A DNA stretch of 28,399 bases from Ichthyophonus hoferi (Eukaryota; Opisthokonta; Ichthyosporea; Ichthyophonida; Ichthyophonidae), in NCBI GenBank assembly GCA_002751075.1, contig NAOQ01000692.1, forward strand, positions 2,661 to 31,059, written 5' to 3'. The notes below the pieces were generated by a model. The model was not told the origin of the DNA. It saw nothing but the letters and a program-made list of their open reading frames with translations, and made no database searches. Positions 9,314-20,800 of the stretch are shown in pieces (position 1 is the first letter of the stretch; each line of letters starts with the position of its first letter). The translations under genes and the position numbers were made by a program.

Positions 9314-10931
9314 TTTAGACCAATTAATAGACAGGATCTATCTTCAAGGTGCATCTACTGGAGGAGAGAGGGAGAGAGAGATTCGTGATAGATATAGTCT
9401 ACCCCAATCCTTACTTCTATTATGACTCTGATCTACCTCCCTGCCTACCATGTATATATATATATATATATGGCTGGTATGTATTTCCTATTGCACAATC
9501 CAGTTTCAGTTTGATAACTCTCATTTGATGCTAAACCTACTTAGATTTTAATAGTGTACTTTTAAAAATGGAGGACATCTTGCACCATAGACTACACTAA
9601 GCGATCTTCACCCCAGTCTATCTAGACCCCTATTACATTTTTAGGCTAAATTTTATGTGATATATATTGTATAGATTTTTTTAAATTACCAGTAATTTAA
9701 TCACATTAAATTAACGTAAATGAAAGTTGGGGATCCATCCAATACATTAAGAGAGTTTGTTATTGGATGGTTGGTTTAAACTCTTGGTAACAATTGACTC
9801 TATCTATAGTTAAAACCGACCTTATGTATGAAAATGTAAAATAAAATATATGCCTGAGGCCCAATTGAATGGTGGAGAGAACCAGCAAACAACGAGGATT
9901 AAAAATTAAATAATTTGCTTATAAGATTGTTATAAGTCATGTCCAAGTAGTTGGTATAGTTACTGCCTTATATTATATTACACTATACTATATTATATTA
10001 TATTATATATATTGCTATTACCACTTTAATAATATAGGTTACTTATGGGGAAGTGAAGGTGACATGCACCTCCAGAGGAGAAGTTTAACATTGTAATTAT
10101 CTGGAAAGGCTGAGCAATAAGTGGTTAGACCTGTTTAGTAAACGGATATTATTGGCTAGGCTTCAAACAGGATACTAAATAACTAAATAACAATTGATTT
10201 TAACCGAATCAATATCCGGGTATAACTGGTAACTGTGATTGAATAATTGTTTTCTAAAAAGTGGGAGGTGTCTTTAAAATATAAAATATATGCTTAAGTC
10301 TTGGCTGGTGCGATATCCATAAATATTTCTGTAACACTAGGAAGGTATATAGTTAAATAGGTACTGTATATAGGCTCTATGCAACTGGCTGTAGTAAAAG
10401 CTATATTTAAATTTTGCTTGAAAGAGTAACCAATATAATGCAGTTTATTGTGCAATATTATTAATAGTCAAAGAGTAGAATGCTCTTTCTTTATTTTTAA
10501 CTAAATTTCCACTTGCCAAATTTTAAGGAACTTTTATGTTAAAGGAGATTGAGGGTGTTTGTGATCCTATATATTATTAGGTAGAGAAAGACAAAATGTC
10601 GTCAATGCAACAGTTGGTCTATATATCTGACCAGTCAGATTATTAAAATGTAATGTTTCAATATCATTTCAATCCAAAATTCATCAATATAGTACATGAT
10701 TATCTCTATATAGTTACTTAAAATGTATTTAGTAGTTGTATTAGTGATTATGCACAATAGTATATATATAGCAGTATATATATATGTAACATTAGGTTTG
10801 TCCCAAAACATAGACACGTACATAGCAATATAGATTTTGATCACATTCCATGCACTAGATCTATCCAATCGTCATAGCGATTGATTTTATTAGGCTTTCA
10901 CCGAGAAAGATAGGAAAATCATGATTGGAAC
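9314..10931. other. TMEM106 3' region and intergenic DNA
   Basis: No further exon was seen. AAAATAAAA near 9838-9846 is a possible but distant polyadenylation signal. It also holds a short GAGAGA run (about 9361-9380), a (TA)n run near 9452-9472 and ATATTATATT-type low complexity near 9970-10010. The minus frame at 10635-10868 is AT-rich noise. Confidence 0.4.
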
Positions 10932-11037
10932 TCATTTATTATCTTACCTATGTATGTTTATTATCCATGTATCGGTTCTTAGTGATGAAGTGATAAAATA
11001 TAGGGTAAGCATACTTTGCTATTATTTTAACCATTAC
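10932..11037 (+). repeat. dispersed repeat, copy 2, left part
   Basis: Matches the left half of the repeat at 2620-2830 (shared GAAGTGATA, AATA, AGGGTAA and a terminal TTAAC(C)-type string). It is cut off at the left arm of the foldback element; the rest of this copy resumes at about 12496. Confidence 0.55.
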
Positions 11038-11508
11038 TGTTAAAGTATGTTGAATCTATATGATAATTGACTTTGGGATACTTAGATTATGCTAAGTTAT
11101 TTGATCGAAATTTACACTTAGCGATTAGTAACAAATCTCTCAACGATTGGTAGTTGGTCACGTGCAATGCGCAGTTCTTAACATTTAGCGTATATATTTA
11201 TGTGTTCTTGGATTGGCAATTAGCGATTGATCGCTTGCAATGCACAGTTCTTAATACTTGGCATGTAGTATAGTCGTACGCGTTTTGATTGGAACTTAGT
11301 GCAATACATAGTTGTTCATCAGTAAGGTAGAAATTTGTGATTGGGTCCTAATGTCTGACAAAGTGTGTCGGAACCAATAAATAGACTCCTATAAATTGAT
11401 CGTCCGTACAAGTTTGCTGTGCAATACAAAGTACCCAAAGTATATAATAAACTGGTTCAACATAATGTTGGCACCGAGAAAAAAAAAAAAAAAAAAAAAA
11501 AAAAGGGG

Positions 11509-11922
11509 NNNNNNNNNNNNNNNNNNNNNNNNNNNNNNNNNNNNNNNNNNNNNNNNNNNNNNNNNNNNNNNNNNNNNNNNNNNNNNNNNNNNNNNNNNNN
11601 NNNNNNNNNNNNNNNNNNNNNNNNNNNNNNNNNNNNNNNNNNNNNNNNNNNNNNNNNNNNNNNNNNNNNNNNNNNNNNNNNNNNNNNNNNNNNNNNNNNN
11701 NNNNNNNNNNNNNNNNNNNNNNNNNNNNNNNNNNNNNNNNNNNNNNNNNNNNNNNNNNNNNNNNNNNNNNNNNNNNNNNNNNNNNNNNNNNNNNNNNNNN
11801 NNNNNNNNNNNNNNNNNNNNNNNNNNNNNNNNNNNNNNNNNNNNNNNNNNNNNNNNNNNNNNNNNNNNNNNNNNNNNNNNNNNNNNNNNNNNNNNNNNNN
11901 NNNNNNNNNNNNNNNNNNNNNN
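11509..11922. other. assembly gap (414 N)
   Basis: The Ns are flanked on the left by 26 A then GGGG, and on the right by 16 A then seven G. The right arm of the foldback shows that this place should read as a single A-run followed by G and AGATCAAAG. The same boundary therefore appears on both sides of the gap. See findings. Confidence 0.95.
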
Positions 11923-12230
11923 AAAAAAAAAAAAAAAAGGGGGGGAGATCAAAGTCTTGTATTGAAATTGTTTTTTATAGCTAGCACCTTAGATATTGCG
12001 TCATGAATGCTGACTAACTGTTAAAAACGATTTCAATACAAAACTTTGATCTCCCCTTTTTTTTTTCGGTGCCAACATTATGTTGGACCAGTTTATTATA
12101 TACTTTGCGTACTTTGTATTGCACAGCAAACTTGTACGGACGATCAATTTGTAAGAGTCTATTTCTTGGTTCCGACACACTTTGTCAGATATTAGGACCC
12201 AATCACAAATTTCTACCTTACTGATGAACA

Positions 12231-12415
12231 ACTATGTATTGCACTAAGTTCCAATCAAAACCCGTACGACTATACTAAATGTTAAGAACTGCGCATTGCA
12301 AGTGATCATAAGCCAACTGCCAATCAAATAACACATAAATATGTACGCTAAATGTTAAGAACTGCGGCGCATTGCAAGTGACCAACTGCCAATCGTTGAG
12401 AGGTTTGTTACTAAT
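12231..12415 (+). repeat. tandem duplication within the foldback right arm
   Basis: TAAATGTTAAGAACTGC, CGCATTGCAAGTGA and CCAACTGCCAATC occur twice in a row, starting near 12277 and 12349, with a period of about 72 bp. The left arm holds the matching inverted pair (about 11150-11260), so the duplication predates or accompanied arm formation. Confidence 0.6.
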
Positions 12416-12495
12416 CGCTAAGTGTAAATTTCGATCAAATAATAGCATAATTTAAGTATCTCAAAGTCGATTATCATATAGATTCAACATACTTT

Positions 12496-12612
12496 AACAA
12501 TCACCTTATCAACGGCGCAAGTCAAGTGGTGAGCCATAGTGTATGAAAAACTAGATGTCTTATTTCAACCATACTATGGCTAATTTATACTATTTTAAAC
12601 ACATTTGATGCA
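12496..12612 (+). repeat. dispersed repeat, copy 2, right part
   Basis: Continues the repeat interrupted by the foldback. AATCACCTTATCAA through TAATTTATAC, AAACACATTTGATG and GGAGACTG aligns with about 2704-2826. Confidence 0.6.
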
Positions 12613-12943
12613 GGAGACTGAATTCAAGTCAACTATATACCTAATATAATATAGTATATAGGAATTAATTTCTATTTGAATCATTATTGCATAGGTTTGA
12701 TATATACTCTCTATTACTTAGTCAATAGCAGATAATAAATAACTAGAATGCTGTATTTTAATATAAGTAAATAAGTAAATAAGACATCAGTTTATAAGTT
12801 ATTGCAGTTTAGATTTATATTTGTCTCCCTTTATACTGATAATCCAAGACAAATATCTAATGTTCCTTCCTAGAAAGGCTTTTTACCTATCTATCTTATT
12901 GGTATAGCTGCTCACATATTATGTGTTGTTAAAACAATTTATC

Positions 12944-13333
12944 TTATGGGGCTCTTATAGGGGTAAACGTTACCCATGTCATTCCCTTTATTCCTTCAGC
13001 AACAGGACCAATGCACTCAAGTAGTTCCCCACTAGGGTCTGGGCGTGGGTTTTTCTCTGCACATCCCTCACCAATGTAGCGGCGCAAAATTCAAGTAGTG
13101 TTGCAAGGCCAAGGATTCTCTAGCGCCACCGTTTGATCCGGTTTGGCAAAAACGCTTCCGTAAGAAGATGCATACGCAAAGCATTCATTACGCTGCATAT
13201 GCATGCATTCTTTAGGACCATCACACCTTGGCTTATGATACATGCATATTTCGTGCATTTCCCGTTGAGCACATACAGCCGCAAAAGTAGCGCAGAATAA
13301 ACCCCAAAACCGAAGAGCAATCGTTCTGATCAC
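12944..13333 (-). pseudogene. possible relic of a small secreted cysteine-rich protein
   Basis: This segment has much higher GC than its flanks and reads on the minus strand as a signal-peptide-like hydrophobic stretch (RFWGLFCATFAAVCA) followed by a region with spaced cysteines (EICMYHKPRC, KECMHM, NECF). More cysteines lie toward the C-terminal end, near 12950-13080. The family is not recognised and no function can be given. It looks broken, with about two interruptions, so I treat it as a fossil rather than a live gene. An alternative is that parts are exons of a spliced gene. The overlapping minus frame at 13120-13320 is a shadow. Confidence 0.4.
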
Positions 13334-14131
13334 AGTTATTTTAACAAGGTGTATACAGTTGTTCAGCCTTGGTTATTTTTACGCTTATTTATATATGGTG
13401 TCAATGAGCTAATGTTTCATACCATTATCCTAATATAATAATATGCCATTATATTATTATACAATATAGAGATATCCTATCATACAAGCATATACTTAAC
13501 GATTGTGGCAAGATCGTTCAACTTCGGATGAGCATGTAGATCGGCCAAAGTTCTGGTAACAGGTAACATAGAACTAAAATTAAGTATATAATTGTATGAG
13601 TATAGATTGGAGGGTATATGTCTGGTTTAAGATAAAGGATGATTTCTAGTTCAACAGGTGGCATCTATATTAATCAAATATTATCTAGGTATTAATATTA
13701 TACTATATAAGTATTAGTAGTATATACTGTTGATAGCAATACTATATTATACAACTACTAATACTTCTACTCAGCTCATCCTACAGACATACATCATATA
13801 ATCTAATCACATTCCTTGCCACTAATGCAAATATCACACATGGGTAACAAACTCATTTATGATCTTATGTATTTAATTATAATCACTCAGTAATTTGAAG
13901 TATCTCTCTCTTCAACTAACGTATGTTTTAAATTTGTATTGATTGCCCTGTATATGGCAATTACTCTTTATAATAAATAGTAGTTTGGGATTGGTAGATA
14001 ATTAATATCCCAAAGTAATAATCTGCACACAGTACAGAATAGATAATTATTAATAGATAATGACAGTTCTTAAATATTAAATAAAAGCATTTGAATGGAG
14101 TTATAATAATTAATTACTAATTATTAGCACA

Positions 14132-14165
<34 letters not shown>

Positions 14166-14790
14166 AAGATATTCTATTTTATAGGCTAACCATTACGGTT
14201 AATTAATTACATATATTATGATGCCATAGGGTTATGGCAATAGTATGTACACGTCCACCGGGTTCAACCGGACTAAACCGGACTAAGTCCCATATTATAT
14301 ATATATATATATATATGTAGTGGTTTGGTTCTGTTTTGTTTCAACTAAAGTTATATATGGGACTAGAAGAGCGGAGGGTGGTGATAAGCACCAATACAAT
14401 GTGGCTAAGGCAAAAGGAAGCGTAGTTTACTTCCTTGTTTTGGGCAAACGGGGATAGATATTTCAATGATGAATACAGATCTATTATAGATATATCTGTA
14501 AGGCAGAGAGAGAGAGAGGCGATGTTAGTTAACAGCTATCATTTATAAAGCCAATCAGCAATGTAAGATTATTAATCTTACTAAACATTGTAATTCATGA
14601 TCATACATAACATTGATTGAATAAAAACATTTAATAGGGCGGTGATGAATTAAGAAATACAGCTACATTTACCACATGGGCGAAGATAGCTGATCATAAC
14701 CAATTAATTACCTAATTAAAAACCAACCAATTAACATGTATAACTATAACTATAACTAACCACACATTAATATTGTAGGGTAGATATCAC
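13334..14790. other. no gene recognised
   Basis: AT-rich spacer with (TA)n tracts at 14134-14163 and about 14295-14316, and a short GAGAGA run near 14505-14518. The GGTTCAACCGG string near 14259 was considered as a tRNA T-arm, but no cloverleaf could be built around it. Confidence 0.4.
14134..14163. repeat. (TA)n microsatellite
   Basis: About 15 uninterrupted TA units in intergenic DNA. Confidence 0.9.
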
Positions 14791-14794
14791 ATTC

Positions 14795-14800
14795 TTTATT
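14795..14800 (-). terminator. polyadenylation signal of the CH/coiled-coil gene
   Basis: AATAAA on the minus strand about 92 bases after the stop codon, the first canonical signal downstream. It is placed as expected for a short 3' UTR. Confidence 0.6.
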
Positions 14801-14891
14801 AATCACAAACATCCATTATATTCTTAACAAAGTTATATGTATTCACATTGCTAATCAAATTAATTAATTAATTTATCCATTTATACCTTAG

Positions 14892-17800
14892 TTATTTTTT
14901 ATTTAGCTTGGCGGTCTTCTCTGCCTGGCCTTTCTCTAGATTGTATTCGGCAATTAACCTGATCTTATCTGCATAGATATCCTGTAGTGTATGTGAATGT
15001 GAGTATATAGTATATTGTATAGCCAGGGAGATAGATGTGCATTTATATAACTGTTTATCTATTGCTAAAATTTAACCAGACTAATAATCATAGAAAAGAC
15101 AAACCAATCTCCTATTGTGTTTAATCATTTATACTTACCGTAAAAACTATAAAATCTATAAACAGATCATGTGCCCTTAGCTAAATAATTTGTTTCAAAT
15201 CATATATGAATGAGTTCTATATATAAGTAGAAGTATGGGGATACTTACGTTTAATTGGTCTTTTTTCTGGATCGTCAGCTCCAGGGTTTTAACTTGCACG
15301 CTCTGGTTGGTTCAAGATGACGTCAGTATGATGATAGGGAACCTCTCCAATCAAACATATACAATACATGACTAGTACCCCAAACTGCATATATATATTA
15401 TCACACTACAGGTAATATACACCGTTAATTGAAATTTAAAATCTAAAATGTTAATGTAGTCTTTACAATGGCTTTTAAAAAAAGTTTACCAATGATTTTA
15501 TAAAGATGAAAACCAATTAATCTTCTGCTTTTAAAAATGAATTATTATTATTGGTAGTTGGAATTTTTTAAAATATAGTCTGTTTAGGCCCAGTTTAATT
15601 AGATCAGCTTAAAATTGGCATATGTACTAATTACGTATGTACTTATTATTGGGTAAGATTAATATTAAAATATATAAATAAAAAAATATAGATGGAAATA
15701 GTGAAAAATGTAAATGAATTATAAAGTGAATATTGGCATTTTCTACAAGAAACATGGAACCAGGTACTAGTATTAGATACTGAGGTTGATTGGCTAGTAC
15801 ATAGCCATAGTATAAAGTAAAACAATAGAATAACAGTATAGTTAAAATAATGTTGTATATTATTAATATTACAATATATTAGATTTTATGATAATGTACG
15901 TATATATGTATGTATGTATAATAATTTAATAATATCTTAGCATAAATACATAATAACCGCTCCGTCTCCCTCTCCCTCTTACCTGTCTGTTGCACTTATC
16001 CATCATCAACTCCAGTAATCGTTGCATATCGTTAATCGCATCCTATTAACCAATAAAATATGGTTTGATTATTAAATAATATATTATAAAACTTAATTAA
16101 CCAGTAAACAAAAACACACATACGCATATATATAGTAACAACAATCTTGCAGGAAAGTAAACTAGAATCAGGTCTGCACTAATAATAGAAAGAATAAGTT
16201 AAGCATTAAAGATTATAACTATAAGTGTATATAAAATTTTAGAACTATAAACATCCAATCATAACCTACCCCCGTCTGTTTTTGTTCACCGTCCAAGAAA
16301 TAAGACACTGACGCGTTGATTTCTGGAAAGGGAAATTAAAATTAAAATACTTTTTTTTTTTTCAAATACCCAATACAATCATATGGTTGGTCCATTCATT
16401 AGTTATAATTAAAACCAAAATTCACCCTAACAACCCCCCTAGCAACCAGTACAATTACATCCAATCATAATCATACCTTCCATCCTCCTGTTGGACTCCT
16501 CTTTGTGCTGCTCAAAGTCCGACGCTACTTTCTCGTACTCTGCATTGTACTTCTCTACCAAAGCCTCTTTGCTTGCTAAGTTAACACTCATGGCTGCATT
16601 CACGTCTATAGTAGGAGGTTGGTTAGCAGGTAGGTTAGTAAGATAGTAGGTAGGCTAGTAGATAGGATATACTATAATATTACTAACCTGTATATATCAT
16701 TTCTAATGCCATATCTGGACTCTTGAGCCTGAGAAAGTGTTGTTGAAGTGTATCATTGGATTGGCGGATGTGCTATAAGCCAATAAGGGCCGGGTTAGAT
16801 ACGTGATGATTGGGGGATACGGAGAATATAGAGTATAATATAGTATAGTGCAATATAATAAAACATTCTCTGTTCACATGTCTACATAAAGACATATATA
16901 TATACCCACTCTTTCCATCTCTCCCATATATACTACACATATAATATAACACTACACATAGGTAAATATATTCTAATCTAAACCATAATTTAGTATTAAT
17001 AACAGTAATAATATACATATATATTTACCCACCTCTTCCAGGGCTCGCTGCTTGTCACTATTGGCTGCAGTCTTTTCCAATAAGTAATCAGTGGTCCCTT
17101 TAATGTCATTGTGTTGCGACTCAAGTTGTTCTAATTGGTTCGTATGAAGAGTTAAAATATAAAGTATAAAAGCGCAATTAGGAATTTATGTTACATGTCA
17201 AAGTAGGGGAATGAGGGAGAGTGAGAGAGAGAAAGTGTAGAAAAAAGCAGATTAAAATAGGAATGAGAAAAAGGGATTGGTTGTATATATTTTAAATATA
17301 GCAGGGAATCAATTATATCTCACCTTGTAAAATAGTCTTCTCTTCTAGTAGTTTTGCTTCATTCTCCTCTAGGGATTGGATGTGTGCTAATTGCTGTTAA
17401 TAATTGATTGGTAGTGGTAATTAGATGGTGTGATATTGGATGAATGGGAGAAAGAAGGAGAGGAAGAGACACCCAATAATAAAAGACAACAATATTCTCC
17501 TTACCTCCTCAATGATTGGTGCGTGTTTATTCTCACTTTCTATATCTTCTTCTTTTAACTGTTGTAGTAGTGCCGCTGTGCAATAAGATAACAGAGATAA
17601 GATATAAGCACACCAAAATTATTGTATTATATCATTTTAAATCATTACACCCATAGATAGCCTAATCATTACCTTGCTTTTCTATAGCTTTCTCTATCTC
17701 GTCTGCCGTATTGTTTAACTGAGCCATCTCATTGGATACAGACCATGTATCATTTGATAATGATTCGTCTGTTTCTACCACAGCAATCTCCACAGACTCC

Positions 17801-20800
17801 AGATCACGTTCTAAATTATATAATATGACGTCAGTAGGGTTAAATGCACCAATCATAGACCGTGTATGCATTATAGGGTTGCATTGAATGGGACCATAAT
17901 GATAGTATAATATAATTTAATACTACCCAATACAATACAATAAAATTCCTATTACCCTCCTCTATGCCCTTGAAAACCAACCAATCCCTTAACACCCATC
18001 CTATGGATGCAGTCCACCCATTGACCAGCTATGACTCAATCACTTACCTAATTGGTCTACGTGGGAGGCCAGAAGCCCCTTTCCATTCTCTAGGAAGCTC
18101 AGTCGGTCTTCCAGTTCTTTTTTTTGTGCACTGAGCTCCCAGTCCTAAGGGGTAAATATAGTATAGAGTATAGAGTATAGAGTATAGAGTATAGAGTATA
18201 TAATATATATACAGATGGAAGTTAGGTGTGTATAGGTTATGGGGAGGGTACATAGAGGGTGGGTTAGAGTTAAGTGTAAGTGTTTGCGATTATAAATCCT
18301 TATTCTCTACTGCATATCATTATAATTATAATTATATATATATAGATTACTATATGTACATCCTTATGACAATCCTCCAATCTAAACATACCTATAGCAA
18401 CATTAAGCACACTACCATTATACATATCCATAAATTACTAATATATATACAAAAACATATATATATATATATTCATATTAATTCAAATTCATCTAATAAG
18501 CAACAGAGTTAACCACTTCATTCCAATCAGAACCATTGCAAAGACCAACTAAAACCAAATCTCAACTAAGGCTAAACTAGTAGAATGGTTCATTTGAAAC
18601 ACACTAAACTTACATCTTTCCCTAATTGGTCGAGCTCACAGTAGATCTGATCTAGCTCATCTTCGGTTGGAAGGTTAATGCCAATGTGTTCATTGAAAAT
18701 TGTGCAAGTGAAACCAAGGCCGAGACGTTGGTTACCAGCTACGATATCTGTATTGTGATTGGTGGTTGGTTGTTAGGGGTAGGGTGCGTGTGGGAGAGTA
18801 TAGGATAGGATAGGATATGGTGTGATATAATTTACCATGACACAATACATTATGGCATATTACATTATAACTAACTATCATTATGTCCAACTAATTATTT
18901 AATTACATACCTTTAGCCGTTGCAAATTCTCTACAATCTAATTCCTCTGCTACTTTCAATAGACGCGTGGCTCTCTGTTATTAATTTTCCAGGGACACGT
19001 TAATTAACCCAAATATAGAGCAAAGGAAAGCACACCAATGTCGTTAGAGTTTTATTTATAATGTAGTATTTTATATACATTCAATAGGGTAAAGAGTATA
19101 AAACGACATACACCAATAGCATGAGCTACATATATAAATTTGCTCCCTGTCAATTAAATGTATTTCTGTATGTTTGATGTAAAAGATAAACGATGGTTAT
19201 ATATAATAGGAATAGCAAGCAGTAGAAATAGTAATAGTAATAGTAATAGTAATAGGAACAGTAACAGGGATAATAACAGCAACAACCTCAACATTCCCTA
19301 CCTCCATCCTATCATCTGTTTTAAGCACGTCATCTATTCCAGCTTCTAAAGCGAATTGAGGGGCAACCTAATTGGGTAATAATCAGCATGCCGATATATG
19401 ATTGGGTAATATCAAAGAGTCAACTAAGTGCTCATTGGTAATTAATTTTAAAATTAGGAGCCATAAAAGGATTTTAATTTTATATTATATTTATTTATTA
19501 GCTGTTATCAGACAAATTCATGCAAACGGGTCGGGTCGGGTGATTTAATTTTTTAGAATTGTTTTTAAAGCCATTTTTTATTAGAAAGATCAATAATATG
19601 ACTGTCCTGGGAGAAAAAATACCAAAGAAATATAGGTGAAAAAATGATAAGGTCTAATAAAATGGTACTCTCTGGTATATACAACCCTATGAACCAATCA
19701 ATGCCAACTCAATAATCGATAGCCAATCTAAATAGGTTTATATATATATACTACCAGTCCCTACACCCCTTCCAGTAATTATCCCATTATCACCCTTATA
19801 AATATGCCCATATATGGAAATATTTAAATTTAAGGTACTTTAACATGTTTAACTGAGAAAATTAGAACGGTTATTTATCGTTTAAAATTTATATTTTAAT
19901 TTTCATATTAAAACCTTACTTAATTCTTTACATCTATTCCCTCCTCTATTCTTCCTATCCTATCCAATCAACAGACACCTAGGCATTTTAATATTTAAAA
20001 TAAGCCAATCAAACATAATTACCTGTTGAAAGAGTACCACCCATTTGGTACAATCAGCCATATCCTTTCCAAAATTCTTGATTTTACCATCATATTCCCC
20101 CTAAAACTTCCCAATTGTGACTTCAGTGACCAGTTATTGCGGTGTACTCGTAGGTAGATTATACCACATATATATATAATCCAATTATAATTTAATAATA
20201 AAATATTTAAAAATGTCGCTTACTGGACATACATATACATACATGTACATACACCTGTACATGCATGGTTATTTAAGATATTGTAAGATATTGTATACTA
20301 ACAGGCTATAGTCTATATAACTACCGGCATGTATACATATACTATGATACCTACCTACCTACCTACTTACCTACACACATACATACTATTATACTACCCT
20401 GTTAGACATATATATCTATATATATAACGCACCTTTTCTAGATGGTAATTAAACCACCTGATTATCATATTTTCTCCACTAAGAGCCATCATCTTATCTA
20501 AGGTCTCGCCAGGTTCCAGTAGTCTGATTAGTTCTGGATGACTAGAGGAGGTGAGGGGGAAGGTGGGAGAGGGGAGGGGAATCAAGGTTCAAGGTTAGAT
20601 GATGTGAAGGCCAGAGATGATGCTATAGGTTGGTATTTTTATCTACCAATGAGTGCTATTTGTGTTCACATAGTAATTTTATATTACCCCATTTTCTAAC
20701 ATATTGTCGAACATACCATAGCATAATACAACACATCATGCAATACCATACTATAGCCTACTATGTTTTACTATAACCTACTATAATCTACTGTACCATG

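Larger units (their letters stand above)
11038..12498. mobile_element. foldback (long inverted repeat) element
   Basis: Two long arms face each other: left 11039 to about 11986 (interrupted by the gap) and right about 12008 to 12498. The complement of the left arm reproduces the right arm almost base for base, with scattered substitutions and small indels, so the arms have diverged and are not simple copies made by the assembler. The tips are GTTAAAGTATGTTG and CAACATACTTTAAC. The arms nearly meet, with a loop of only about 20 bp near 11987-12007. Without the Ns the element is about 1.05 kb. No transposase frame is present, so it would be non-autonomous. Flanking AACCATTAC (11029-11037) and AACAATCAC (12496-12504) could be an old 9-bp target duplication, which would fit Mutator-like or other foldback elements; hAT (8 bp) is the alternative. 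Confidence 0.75.

Noticed and set aside
11389-12006. Three frames of about 190 codons across the poly-A runs and Ns
   Set aside because: They consist of Lys or Phe runs and unknown bases across an assembly gap; there is no biological content.
11039-12498. Long inverted repeat considered as a pure assembly artefact
   Set aside because: The arms differ by scattered substitutions and indels, and the insertion point is corroborated by an empty paralogous site, so the inverted repeat itself looks real; only the gap is doubtful.
14259-14275. GGTTCAACCGG considered as a tRNA T-arm
   Set aside because: No acceptor stem, anticodon arm or D-arm could be fitted on either strand.
18044-18253. Minus-strand 69-codon frame overlapping exon 10 of the CH/coiled-coil gene
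   Set aside because: It is a shadow in another frame; the exon-phase-consistent frame gives the coiled-coil sequence.
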